Notes: generated from the sequence alone by a model not told the origin. 22,378 bases of DNA from a virus (IMGVR_UViG_3300042883_000526:1-22378); one strand, 5' to 3'. Positions 1 to 8,018 are shown, counted from the first letter of the stretch. A program made the numbers and translations.

Positions 1-1616
1 GTGGCGATGGCCGTGATCGTCATCGAGTCGCCGGCGTTGCAGTTCAGATCTGCCTCCGCGTAGCTGAAGCGTTTCGAGGCGTAGGTGTCGTAGAAATATC
101 TGCGGGTCAGGATCTGCCCGGCGATAGCGTTGGGCTGGAATGAGGTCGTCATTACCGCTGGCAGAACAAACGGAAGCACGGGCGCACCTGTGCTGTCGGT
201 TAGTTCATCGTAGGCCAACTCCTCGCTCAGGAAGATGCCGTACTCTTGGTTGATGAAGTAGAGGCGCTTGGCCTGCCCGTACAGAGCGATTGCCATGCTA
301 TCGACGTACATTCCGACAGGGAACGTATCGACCGATTCCCATGCCTTGTTGAGCAGGGAGTACACAATGACCGCATTGTTCCTAGTCGAACCATCGATTG
401 GGATGGCTAAATAGTAGCGATTATTAAACACCTTGCCGACAGCCTTGCTGACCGCGGTCGTGTTAATTCTGGCGATAACGTCTGAGATAGGATCAGACAG
501 TGGGGTCGTGTTACCTAGCAGCTTTAGATCTAGGCTAGGATTGAGTAGGTACACGCCGTTGTCTGAAAGGAAGAAAATGTATTCGCCGGCGTTGACGATA
601 GAGCGCCGAGCGGAGCAGCCAAACTCTGACGTGAGAGACTGGATGAACGAGGTTGAGCCTGGGGCTGCGCCGGCGGTGTAGCCGTTTGGATCGACGTAAG
701 CGTAGTACATCGAGTTACGTTGAAAGATAATGAACTTATCTTCCTGCCAAGGTTGGAATCCAACGATGAAATCGTTTGCACCAAGGTTGATTACGAACTG
801 CTGGAAATCTAGGTCCCATGTGTTGTAGTCTAGGTAGTCGCTGGCGCAGATTGAGTCACGCGCCTGCTTGAGGATCAACCGATTCTTAAAGTACAGACCA
901 AAGTCTGTCGTCGGCATATTCTCAGCGCCGGGTGTGCTGACGCCCTGTGGGACAACCGTAATCGTGGTGGCGCCATCCCAGACGAGGGGAGCCTTGCCCT
1001 TCTGACACACTGGTGTGCCGCCAGAGGATGCGCCGGGATCGCTCGCCATCGTGTAGTCAAAGGTATTGGCAGTGATATTAGAAATCACATACGATCCGTT
1101 GTATTGAGTGAGGTTTGATCCCGTAATAATCACCTCGTCGCCGTTTGCGTAACCGTGCGCCGTGATCGTAGCTGTGGCTGTTGTCGTGACGCGAGTGATG
1201 CTGGTGACAGTCTTCAGCGCGTCGCCCTGACCCCGGAAGATGTAGGCCACGTTGTTGGCCTGCACGATGTCTACGTTGTCGGTGGCAGTAATCGTGCGAC
1301 CTGTTGGGTAGTTAATAATGCTACCGATAGAGAGGGTTGACGTATTATACGAAAACAGACCGCTGCCGGTCAGCAGTATGATGTACTCTGTGCCGGTGCT
1401 GGTTGAGAAGGTGCTGGACCCGTAAATATTCACACCGATGGACGCGCCAGAGGTTAGACGCTTCATGCCTAGTCGCACAGCAGCCGTGCCACGGTCAAGG
1501 CGCATATTCTGCGACAGTTGAACGTAGCCTGCCTTTAGTTCGAGCGGATTATTGCGGGACTGCATCCCGATAAAACCGTTCTCACCCTCGACTAGGTATG
1601 TGTTTGTTAGTGGCAT
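1..1616 (-). CDS. large podovirus tail protein (nozzle/hub-like), 3' end outside window
   Basis: Reading leftwards from the ATG at 1616, the frame is open for 538 codons and leaves the window without a stop, so the C-terminus is missing. It begins MPLTNTYLVEGENGFIGMQS and is beta-rich throughout, as expected of a propeller-type or tail tubular B-like (T7 gp12-like) or stabilisation (P22 gp10-like) tail protein. Residues about 136-205, around ATITAHGYANGDEVIITGSN and YNGSYVISNITANTFDYT, resemble the small beta module annotated as 'ubiquitin-activating enzyme E1 FCCH domain' in many phage tail proteins. The start shares one base with the stop of the holin-like gene (TAATG), so coupled translation is likely. 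A structural role in the tail below the neck is inferred from position (last gene of the tail module, after the fibres) and from composition. Nozzle versus hub cannot be decided without the C-terminus. Confidence 0.72.
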   Translation of the reverse strand, partial: MPLTNTYLVEGENGFIGMQSRNNPLELKAGYVQLSQNMRLDRGTAAVRLGMKRLTSGASIGVNIYGSSTFSTSTGTEYIILLTGSGLFSYNTSTLSIGSIINYPTGRTITATDNVDIVQANNVAYIFRGQGDALKTVTSITRVTTTATATITAHGYANGDEVIITGSNLTQYNGSYVISNITANTFDYTMASDPGASSGGTPVCQKGKAPLVWDGATTITVVPQGVSTPGAENMPTTDFGLYFKNRLILKQARDSICASDYLDYNTWDLDFQQFVINLGANDFIVGFQPWQEDKFIIFQRNSMYYAYVDPNGYTAGAAPGSTSFIQSLTSEFGCSARRSIVNAGEYIFFLSDNGVYLLNPSLDLKLLGNTTPLSDPISDVIARINTTAVSKAVGKVFNNRYYLAIPIDGSTRNNAVIVYSLLNKAWESVDTFPVGMYVDSMAIALYGQAKRLYFINQEYGIFLSEELAYDELTDSTGAPVLPFVLPAVMTTSFQPNAIAGQILTRRYFYDTYASKRFSYAEADLNCNAGDSMTITAIA

Positions 1617-1789
1617 TATTTCTTCTTAGCGTAGTGGACGATGGTTAGGACACCCGCCGCGATGCTGACGAAGAGCGACAGGATTTTCAGCCAGAACTCT
1701 AGATTGCTCTGCCATCCAACAACTCCAGCTGCACCGCTCGCAACTGTGCCGAGGAAGCCCTTAATGTTGTCATTCATTTGGTGGGGCAT
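1616..1789 (-). CDS. small membrane protein, candidate holin (57 aa)
   Basis: This 57-residue frame starts at ATG 1789 (alternative ATG 1777, giving 53 residues) and stops with a TAA that shares its last base with the next gene's ATG. The C-terminal half, EFWLKILSLFVSIAAGVL followed by TIVHYAKKK, is one clear transmembrane helix ending in four basic or aromatic residues. A weaker hydrophobic, Gly/Ala-rich stretch (about residues 11-25, FLGTVASGAAGVVGW) could be a second span. Small size, one or two spans, a basic C-terminal tail and a place in the late tail module all fit a holin, but no endolysin is visible nearby to confirm it. It overlaps the 49-residue gene upstream by 8-20 bases. It could instead be another small virion or membrane peptide. 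Confidence 0.6.
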   Translation of the reverse strand: MPHQMNDNIKGFLGTVASGAAGVVGWQSNLEFWLKILSLFVSIAAGVLTIVHYAKKK

Positions 1790-1919
1790 TGTCGTGTGGT
1801 TTTTTAACCAGTTCAGATAGCACCTTGAGCGCGGCCTCGATCACTTCGTGATCTTTGCGTGTGCCAACGTGAGCGAAAGCAACTTGTGACAGGATTTGGA
1901 TGGCTTGTTCTGGATTCAT
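1770..1919 (-). CDS. small helical protein (49 aa), unknown
   Basis: This 49-residue frame from ATG 1919 to TGA 1770 begins MNPEQAIQILSQVAFAHVGT and is predicted mostly helical (two amphipathic helices, then a Pro/Asn-rich tail). It lies one base after the stop of the second fibre gene and overlaps the holin-like gene, so it belongs to the same polycistron. I do not recognise the family. Small soluble proteins beside a holin-like gene are sometimes antiholins or fibre chaperones, but nothing here shows either role. Confidence 0.55.
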   Translation of the reverse strand: MNPEQAIQILSQVAFAHVGTRKDHEVIEAALKVLSELVKKPHDNAPPNE

Positions 1920-1920
1920 G

Positions 1921-2733
1921 TTATTCGAGTTTAAATGCGATAATTCCGCCGGCGTGAGCCACGGTACTAGCTGACCCTAAATTGATGGTAGAGCCGGCCT
2001 CTGGCGTACCCTTGAAGTAGACATCAAATGTGCCTGAGGCCACCACCTTATACCCCATAACCGCGACATTGTCACGCGATGTTGGTAGCAGACCCGAAGA
2101 GCCAAAACCAAACACATTCGCTCCTGCGACATCGCAGAATTCTAGTTTGGCTTCGCAGGCCACGTCATTGACCCGCGATGTGCAGGTTCCCATGACCAGC
2201 CACTTTCCTACAGTCAAATTAACAGTGGGCGCACCTGGCGTATTAAAAATAAGCGCGGCACCCGTGGATGTTCCGGTCTGATTCGCATTGACCGAAATAG
2301 ATTCAACAACGGAAAGCGTATTAAGTGCCATCGAACCAAGTCCGGTAATCTTGGCGTTGGCCAACGATGTGATCCACGCTGGGTTGGCATACGATCCAGT
2401 GGTGACTACGCCATTGGTCACGGTTCCGGTAAGGTTCCCGGTAATGGCGCCAGAGGCTGTGATGGTGGTGGCTGCAATGCTTGTGGCAGTAGTCGCACCA
2501 ATAGGCTGCGGCGAGGCAAACAATTGCGTGATGGTTGACTTGCGCAGTGCGGTATCGGCGGCGCTGTGCAGCAAGATAGTATCAGCGGCGACTGGAACCG
2601 CCTTAGCGGTCTGGTCTGTGATGGCACCAGGCAACAGGATCGCTGAGTCAACGTGAGCGTTTAGATTGGTGTACGATACGGTGTTCAGGGGTGAGCCTGC
2701 CGTGTACGTTGTGCCTTTTTGGATCTGTGCCAT
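1921..2733 (-). CDS. second tail fibre / receptor-binding protein (270 aa)
   Basis: This 270-residue protein is rich in Thr, Ala, Ser and Gly, with no Cys in the first half. The N-terminal 50 residues (MAQIQKGTTYTAGSPLNTVS, then a NLNAHVDSAILLPGAITDQT stretch) look like a virion-attachment segment seen in many short phage fibres. Residues about 85-130 are a repetitive trimeric-shaft-like part (TSIAATTITASGAITGNLTG). The last 120 residues, with VGKWLVMGTCTSRV and a C-terminal AGGIIAFKLE, read as a compact beta-sandwich (jelly-roll-like) head that could bind receptor. It lies between the DUF6321 gene and the small helical gene, downstream of the long S74 fibre, so the phage appears to carry two fibre-type proteins. 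The start is ATG 2733. There is no Shine-Dalgarno, only an A/T-rich leader. The fibre role is inferred from composition and position. Confidence 0.65.
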   Translation of the reverse strand: MAQIQKGTTYTAGSPLNTVSYTNLNAHVDSAILLPGAITDQTAKAVPVAADTILLHSAADTALRKSTITQLFASPQPIGATTATSIAATTITASGAITGNLTGTVTNGVVTTGSYANPAWITSLANAKITGLGSMALNTLSVVESISVNANQTGTSTGAALIFNTPGAPTVNLTVGKWLVMGTCTSRVNDVACEAKLEFCDVAGANVFGFGSSGLLPTSRDNVAVMGYKVVASGTFDVYFKGTPEAGSTINLGSASTVAHAGGIIAFKLE

Positions 2734-2766
2734 TTGATTTTAAGTTAAATTTCTATTGGTTTGTGT

Positions 2767-3009
2767 TTAGCATGACCATGCCTTGCGCGACCAATAATTA
2801 GCGGACAGCTTGTTGGACGTTCCCTTGATGCCGCCAGAACGTGCGCAGTAGCTTTTCTTGCGAGCGGGAGACGATTTCTTGATCTTCATGTTGGCGTCTC
2901 CGAAGCGCACAATTTTTTCCTGTCCGTTCTGGCAGGCTTTGACGACGGACTTCTTGCCGCCCTTGATGTCACGTCTCGGACTATTGCATGGTAGATTGCG
3001 TGGATTCAT
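2767..3009 (-). CDS. DUF6321-like conserved phage protein (80 aa)
   Basis: This 80-residue basic protein carries the recognisable core FGDANMKIKKSSPARKKSYC, then ARSGGIKGTSNKLSANYWSR and a terminal KAWSC. That core (FGDxxMxIKKxxPARxxSxxAR, later a YWSxxAW) matches the conserved phage family I know as DUF6321, found in many tailed phages without a firm function. There are four Cys residues (C8, C26, C55, C80), with one at the very C-terminus, so metal binding or disulphides are possible but unproven. It is inserted between the two fibre genes. Its start codon is about 31 bases after the end of the long fibre, with no Shine-Dalgarno. In other phages the family is found in varied gene contexts, so its place here does not define its job. 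Confidence 0.72.
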   Translation of the reverse strand: MNPRNLPCNSPRRDIKGGKKSVVKACQNGQEKIVRFGDANMKIKKSSPARKKSYCARSGGIKGTSNKLSANYWSRKAWSC

Positions 3010-3040
3010 AAATTTATATCAATGCTGAGAGGGTCGTAGC

Positions 3041-6000
3041 TCATTTGGATTCTAGGGTGGCGAGGCGTTTGCGGAGGGATTGCAGTTCGGCTACGAGCAC
3101 TGGAACAAGTTTAGCTGGATCAATTCCCCATGTACTTTTAATAACATCTTCGTCATCATCTCCTGCAACGACTGCTTCTGGGAATACTTCGTTTAATTCT
3201 TGAGCAATAAAACCGTGACAATTCAATGTCTCGCCGTGCTTCCAATCAAAAATGTGAGGCTGAATAGCATCAATAATAGAACCACTGTCGTTTAGTGGGC
3301 GGATATTTGTTTTAAGCCTTCCATCCGATGCTGAACCATAAACCATCGTGGTGGAATTCGTAGAATAAATATATCCATTATCCGTTCCACTTGAGTTATA
3401 AAATCTCATGTGGCTGCCAGTGGCACTGGTGCATTTAATTCCAAATCCATACGCGCCAGACCCATCAAATTGCATCAATGCTCTTTCAACACTGACTGAA
3501 GCTGTTGAGCCGCACATGAACACTTTGTTACTAGAGGATGCAAGCGTAGTATTTCCCGTGCTGCTAATCGCCCCAGTGACCGCGAGGCCAGCAGCGGTGA
3601 ACACTCCAACATTTGCGCCGTTAGTCTGTATATTCACACCATAAGACCTGCCTGATGGCTGCCCAATAGAAAGATACCCAGTAGTATCGCTATAGTTAAT
3701 AAACGAATATTCATTGGTGGTAACGCCAAATGAAATTTTATTTGTTGCACTTCCAGCAGTAGAATTTACAAAAGTAAATATATTACTTGCGGCTGTAGAC
3801 GACAACTTCCCTGTGATTTCGAGGCCAGTGGAATCTAGAGTCATTACAACGGCATTAGTTAAACTCGCGCTAGGCGTGGAATACCATATATGCTGAGTTT
3901 CGGCGTTTGTTGCACTCCATAAACTTTTTGCTATAATTTGATAACGCGCATTTGGTGCAGTCCTAAGAGCGTCTGTATAGCCATACGCAAGAATATCTAA
4001 AATAGCTCTCCCCGAACTTGTCGCAGAAGGAGCTGCTCTTGTCCCGCTTGCTTGACGAGCGTATAATTGAAACCCAGTAGCACTTCCAAACGTATCTGCT
4101 TGCATCCCTGTCGAGACATCATTCGCTTGAGATAAACGGAGAGATTGTGACCCATTAATAAGCGCAGGTAATGTCCCAGTTCCTAAGTCGAGCGTAGTTA
4201 ACCCCGTGGCCGACAAAGTCCCTGTGATTGCCGCGCCTCCTCCACCAACAGTTATCATACCACTACCCGAATTTAATAATAAATTGTTAATTGCCGTAAT
4301 CCCTAAGTCATTAACACTAGCACCGCCAACTGTTTGGTCAGCTGTTCCCCAATATCCCTTAGTAACACTATTAACAACCACTCGTTCATAAACACCAGTA
4401 GCTGTCGAGGATGCTAGCGTTCTAGCTTGTCCGCCAGCAACAGTTGAGCTAATCGTCGTAAACGCCCCCGTGGACGGTGTGGTCGCTCCGATGGCCGTGG
4501 AGTTTAGGCCAGTGGAGGTAAAGGAACCAACAAGGCTTGGTGCGCCACTATTAGCGACATAAAAGTTGAGCTGGCCCGTTCGTGTTGCGTGAGTGTTATT
4601 AGTAAAATTACACTGTATTCGTGCTATTGAAGATTGGCTAGTTGTGGTGAGTGCTTGAAATGTTAATCCAACTTCATTTGAGGTATTTGTTGCCGCTCCA
4701 TTTACAAATAAAGTTGGAAAAAGAGCTGCTGAAACAGAACCATAAATTTCCGCATTGGCAGTAGCATCAGCACCTGAAACTCCGCCTACTATAATCTTTC
4801 CACTAAACGTCCCAGTCGTCCCAGCTACCGTGCTAGGTGTGGTGGCACCCAGCGTGCCGTTCAGAATTCCACCTGTGATGGTTTTGTTCGTCAGCGTGTC
4901 TGTAGTAGCGCGGCCAACTAGCGTATCCGTGGCATCTGGCAGCGTAATGACTCTGCCTGCGGTTGAGACTGCGTCAATCAATGTAACCGCGCTGGTTGCG
5001 CTCGACGAACTGCGGAAGCGAATACCTTTATTGAAATCTACGCCGTCGCTGATTGTTAAAAGCCCAGTTCCCTTCGGCTGCAAATGCAGGCCGATGCTTG
5101 CGCTTGCGCCTTCAGCAATAATGTGAAGCGGACTTCCAACGCCAATTGCGTTTTTTATTTCTAAGTAATCCGTTGCACTTGTTATACCTGTCAGTTTGAC
5201 AGTGGCATTACCATTCGCGTCATTGATTTGGGCAATAACTGGTGTAGTGATTGTGGGCGAGCCTGACAGCACTACGTTGGTTGTGCCTGTGGAGGTTGTG
5301 ACTCCGGTGCCGCCGTTGGCGACTGGCAAGGCCGTGCCAGAATATGTCATGGCCAGCGTGCCTGCGCCTGTAATAGGACTGCCAGAAATTGAGAATACGC
5401 TTGGCACCGTAGCGGCCACGCTGGTGACCGTGCCGCCAGACGAGGGAGAGCTATTTGTAACCGTAAAGCTAGGATAGGTGCCGCTGACAGATATACCCGT
5501 GCCGGCAGCAATGGCCACGGTCTGATCTGGCGCCGTATTGGTGATGGTGAGCGTGCCGCTGGTAGTAATAGGACTACCCGACACGCTGATTCCCGTGCCA
5601 GCGGTAGCCGCAACAGATGTCACCGTGCCGCCGGCGTCGGCCACGAAGCTGACATTGGTGCCGTCGCTCTGTAGATTCTTTCCGCTTGCACCGGTCTGGC
5701 TCGGCAGCAGCGCATTGAGCGCCGCCTGCGCCGTAATTTGACCCGTCCCGCCTTTCGCAATCGGAACCGTGTCAGACAACGTAGATCCTGCGGCGGTAAC
5801 CGTAATTGCGGCGGAGCCGTCAAAATTTACGCCGTTGATGGCGCGTGCAGTCTGAAGAATGGTCGCGCTCCCGGCATTACCTGTAATTGTCGTCTGGTCG
5901 CCAGTGTTGGCATTAGAAATCGAGCTAGTCCCCGTGACGGCCAAGGTCGGCGTGGAAGAGCCAGACATCACCACAGAATTTACGGAGGTCGGCGTGATGG

Positions 6001-6802
6001 CGCCTAGTGTAAGACTAATCGCTGGAACGGTTGAGCTATTCGCTACCGTACCGCTAACCCCATTGGCCGTAGTTACCGACACGTTAGTCACGCTACCGAC
6101 ACCGACAGCCTGCCAGGATGTGGTCGTGCCGTTAGTCTGTAGGACTTTGCCAATGTTTCCGCTCTGAGTTGGTAGGATGTCATTGAGATCCGTAGCAACC
6201 CAAGTGGCGTCTGCACGCAAGAATTTCTTGGCAGCAGCAGAACCAGCCGTAGGAGGCGGAACTAGACCCTTTGTACCACCTGTGCCACTGTCGGCCACCA
6301 TCTCGGGCAGCATGGCCGTTATTTGAGCCGTTGACAGGTCTTGTGGGATGCCGGTGCCTGACGTGCGACCCTTGACAGTAGGTCCAACCATGTCGGCCAA
6401 CTTGTCGTTTGTTACAACGGAATTGGCTAACGTGGTTGTCAGCGTGCCTGTCGAGGCCGGCGCAGTTACGTCTCCCACTATGGTGATTGCCTGATCGCCC
6501 GTGTTCGTATTAGAAAGATTGGACCCGCTGATCGTACCCGAGGCCACAATCGACGTGGGCGTGATGGCACCAAGACTCAAGGCAATGGTCCCGCTTGAGC
6601 TGATGGGACCACCGGAAGAATTAATCCCATTGGCGCCCGACACGTTTATGCTCGTCACGGTCCCGGCACCCGCGATGGCCAGAATCTGCGCTACCGTTGC
6701 TCGCTTATTGGCCGACGTGTTGCCGTCGACCATGACCGTGAAGTCATTCGTGTTGACGGTTGTAGCCGGCGTGAGCTGTGAAATTTTAAGATCGGTAGAC
6801 AT
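3041..6802 (-). CDS. long tail fibre with C-terminal S74 autoprocessing chaperone (1253 aa)
   Basis: This 1253-residue fibre starts MSTDLKISQLTPATTVNTND, a virion-anchoring N-terminus common to phage fibres, followed by about 600 residues of Gly/Ser/Thr-rich shaft with recurring modules (LGAITPTS twice, NTNTGDQ twice, ANGGTG, TLTNKTITG). The last 95 residues are a peptidase S74 / endosialidase-type intramolecular chaperone. It opens with ASDGRLKTNI (the Ser at residue 1159 is the predicted self-cleavage site, codon at 3326-3328), continues with IFDWKHGE and GFIAQELNEVFPEAV, and ends in a coiled coil, LVAELQSLRKRLATLES. In known members this domain trimerises the fibre and is then released by cleavage. 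The middle part (DNA about 3250-4780) is much more A/T-rich than the rest, suggesting exchange of the receptor-contacting modules. Start and upstream stop overlap as TAATG with a 37-residue frame. Confidence 0.92.
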   Translation of the reverse strand: MSTDLKISQLTPATTVNTNDFTVMVDGNTSANKRATVAQILAIAGAGTVTSINVSGANGINSSGGPISSSGTIALSLGAITPTSIVASGTISGSNLSNTNTGDQAITIVGDVTAPASTGTLTTTLANSVVTNDKLADMVGPTVKGRTSGTGIPQDLSTAQITAMLPEMVADSGTGGTKGLVPPPTAGSAAAKKFLRADATWVATDLNDILPTQSGNIGKVLQTNGTTTSWQAVGVGSVTNVSVTTANGVSGTVANSSTVPAISLTLGAITPTSVNSVVMSGSSTPTLAVTGTSSISNANTGDQTTITGNAGSATILQTARAINGVNFDGSAAITVTAAGSTLSDTVPIAKGGTGQITAQAALNALLPSQTGASGKNLQSDGTNVSFVADAGGTVTSVAATAGTGISVSGSPITTSGTLTITNTAPDQTVAIAAGTGISVSGTYPSFTVTNSSPSSGGTVTSVAATVPSVFSISGSPITGAGTLAMTYSGTALPVANGGTGVTTSTGTTNVVLSGSPTITTPVIAQINDANGNATVKLTGITSATDYLEIKNAIGVGSPLHIIAEGASASIGLHLQPKGTGLLTISDGVDFNKGIRFRSSSSATSAVTLIDAVSTAGRVITLPDATDTLVGRATTDTLTNKTITGGILNGTLGATTPSTVAGTTGTFSGKIIVGGVSGADATANAEIYGSVSAALFPTLFVNGAATNTSNEVGLTFQALTTTSQSSIARIQCNFTNNTHATRTGQLNFYVANSGAPSLVGSFTSTGLNSTAIGATTPSTGAFTTISSTVAGGQARTLASSTATGVYERVVVNSVTKGYWGTADQTVGGASVNDLGITAINNLLLNSGSGMITVGGGGAAITGTLSATGLTTLDLGTGTLPALINGSQSLRLSQANDVSTGMQADTFGSATGFQLYARQASGTRAAPSATSSGRAILDILAYGYTDALRTAPNARYQIIAKSLWSATNAETQHIWYSTPSASLTNAVVMTLDSTGLEITGKLSSTAASNIFTFVNSTAGSATNKISFGVTTNEYSFINYSDTTGYLSIGQPSGRSYGVNIQTNGANVGVFTAAGLAVTGAISSTGNTTLASSSNKVFMCGSTASVSVERALMQFDGSGAYGFGIKCTSATGSHMRFYNSSGTDNGYIYSTNSTTMVYGSASDGRLKTNIRPLNDSGSIIDAIQPHIFDWKHGETLNCHGFIAQELNEVFPEAVVAGDDDEDVIKSTWGIDPAKLVPVLVAELQSLRKRLATLESK

Positions 6803-6915
6803 TACTCAACAATGATTTTGCCACCGTCCTCTAAGAGGATTCGGTAGCCGGTTTCCTGTTTCAAAAAAGAAAAGAAGCGAGGAATTCTTCTTAACTGATT
6901 TAACAAAACGCGCAT
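6802..6915 (-). CDS. tiny conserved-looking peptide (37 aa)
   Basis: This 37-residue frame from ATG 6915 reads MRVLLNQLRRIPRFFSFLKQ then ETGYRILLEDGGKIIVE, and its TAA overlaps the fibre ATG by one base (TAATG). The amphipathic basic N-terminus followed by a short beta hairpin-like tail (YRILLEDGGKIIVE) looks like real coding sequence. Small proteins ending in a similar 'LLLEDGG' segment are frequent beside phage structural genes. It fills almost the whole gap between the 103-residue gene and the fibre, and its stop/start coupling matches every other junction of the operon. Function unknown. Confidence 0.55.
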   Translation of the reverse strand: MRVLLNQLRRIPRFFSFLKQETGYRILLEDGGKIIVE

Positions 6916-6924
6916 TGGCGTCTA

Positions 6925-7236
6925 TTAGTCCGTAAACGGAGACACGATGACGCGAGCCGCGCCAGAATTTTGAATAAACTTGGCAAAGATTGCCTGATTG
7001 CGCGACCAGAAATCACGATATCCAGCCGCATAGCTGTGTCCATTGGTGGCGCTGGGTGTGCTGCCATCGAACGTGACGTACACGCTGGCCAATTTGACCT
7101 CAAACAGCATATATGCGCTATCGATGTCAAAATTATTGGTGAAGCCGACAGCACTTGTGCTGACGGCGATTTCTTGCAGCAACTGACCTTGGTGGGGCTT
7201 AGGCTGAAGGTTTGAGACTTTGACGTTTGATGCCAT
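6925..7236 (-). CDS. small virion-associated protein (103 aa), unknown
   Basis: This 103-residue, beta-rich protein starts at ATG 7236. It has the pattern AYMLFEVKLASVYVTFDGST, then GHSYAAGYRDFWSRNQAIFA and a C-terminal AARVIVSPFTD. The order 'ligand-like strand, FDGSxPS, GH, W, AxxxxxI, strand' recurs in small structural proteins placed next to phage necks and fibres, so a small beta-sandwich decoration or tail protein is the best guess. It sits between the neck protein (stop 7248) and the 37-residue frame. No signal peptide, membrane span or catalytic motif is visible. There is no Shine-Dalgarno, and the leader is A/T-rich. Confidence 0.6.
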   Translation of the reverse strand: MASNVKVSNLQPKPHQGQLLQEIAVSTSAVGFTNNFDIDSAYMLFEVKLASVYVTFDGSTPSATNGHSYAAGYRDFWSRNQAIFAKFIQNSGAARVIVSPFTD

Positions 7237-7247
7237 GATATTATAAT

Positions 7248-8018
7248 TTAGTAGGTGAAGACGGAAAGGCGACGAACTTGACCCTCTGCGCGAAGGAGTT
7301 TATCAGCCTCATATTGTTTAGTTGTTTCAGCATCCTGTTCCGCGGCCATAGCCTGCTCGTACTGACCCTCACCGCGAAGGTAGTCTGCAAGACATGAACG
7401 GACAAGGTACTCGCCAGTGAAGTCTGGGATTTCAATGATCGACCAGTTCGCTGCATTAGAAAAAGGCGACTGGCCTGCTGTTGTAGCAATTAGGCAAGTA
7501 TAGAAGTTACCTGCCGGCTGCTTACCAGAGTCTGGCTGAAACGATCCACTGTTGGTGGACGTATCAAAATAGATCTGCGAGCCAACTGAGTAGGTTGCGG
7601 TTGCGCTGTACGCATCGCCAAATAGAGCAGGCCGCTTGATACTGTACTCGATGAAGATCGGGTCTGCCGCCTCCATGATATTAATGTACCGCGCCGTGCT
7701 ATCGTTATATAGAAAATATTTAACGAGCCGCGCCCTTGTGTTTAGGCGTGGATCGCTGTTGTAAACAGATAAAACTTCGTCCGCATCGACCGGAAGTGTT
7801 ACCGTTCTGACTCCGTTTGCGTCCGTGTTGACGGTCTCGCCAGGAGGCGTGCTTGTACGAATAAGATCGGGCCACGTCTGAGCCTCCCAGATCCTCTTGA
7901 GACGGCCATTGGACAGGTCTCTGAACATGGCAAAGTCTTGCGATGTAATATTGGCACGATCAAGCCCCGTCAATTGACAGAACCGATAGAGAAGTAGACC
8001 GTAGTTGACCGTGAGCAT
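7248..8018 (-). CDS. neck / head-to-tail adaptor protein with carbohydrate-binding-like insert (256 aa)
   Basis: The first 100 residues (MLTVNYGLLLYRFCQLTGLD, then FRDLSNGRLKRIWEAQTWPD) and the last 60 (GEYLVRSCLADYLRGEGQYE, then EQDAETTKQYEADKLLRAEG) are helical and flank a beta segment. That helix-beta-helix plan, and a place two genes after the capsid, fit a podovirus adaptor or tail tubular A-like (T7 gp11-like) neck protein that docks on the portal. Residues about 141-195 form an unusual insert, ATYSVGSQIYFD, GNFYTCLIATTAGQSPFSNA, ANWSII, with the YxxGxxI / FYxC / GxxP / W spacing of small chitin-binding (CBM5/12-like) modules. The start ATG 8018 shares a base with the upstream stop (TAATG). 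Neck assignment is by position and architecture, not by sequence identity. Confidence 0.65.
   Translation of the reverse strand: MLTVNYGLLLYRFCQLTGLDRANITSQDFAMFRDLSNGRLKRIWEAQTWPDLIRTSTPPGETVNTDANGVRTVTLPVDADEVLSVYNSDPRLNTRARLVKYFLYNDSTARYINIMEAADPIFIEYSIKRPALFGDAYSATATYSVGSQIYFDTSTNSGSFQPDSGKQPAGNFYTCLIATTAGQSPFSNAANWSIIEIPDFTGEYLVRSCLADYLRGEGQYEQAMAAEQDAETTKQYEADKLLRAEGQVRRLSVFTY

Noticed and set aside
4755-5126. Several plus-strand frames over the fibre gene (also 5196-5477, 5859-6167, 6501-6815)
   Set aside because: They are Val/Pro/Ala-rich antisense of a Thr/Ser/Gly-rich fibre and share no motif.
5300-6800. Repeated short phrases in the fibre DNA as a CRISPR array
   Set aside because: The phrases are imperfect, unevenly spaced and encode recurring shaft motifs. 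No array is present in the window.
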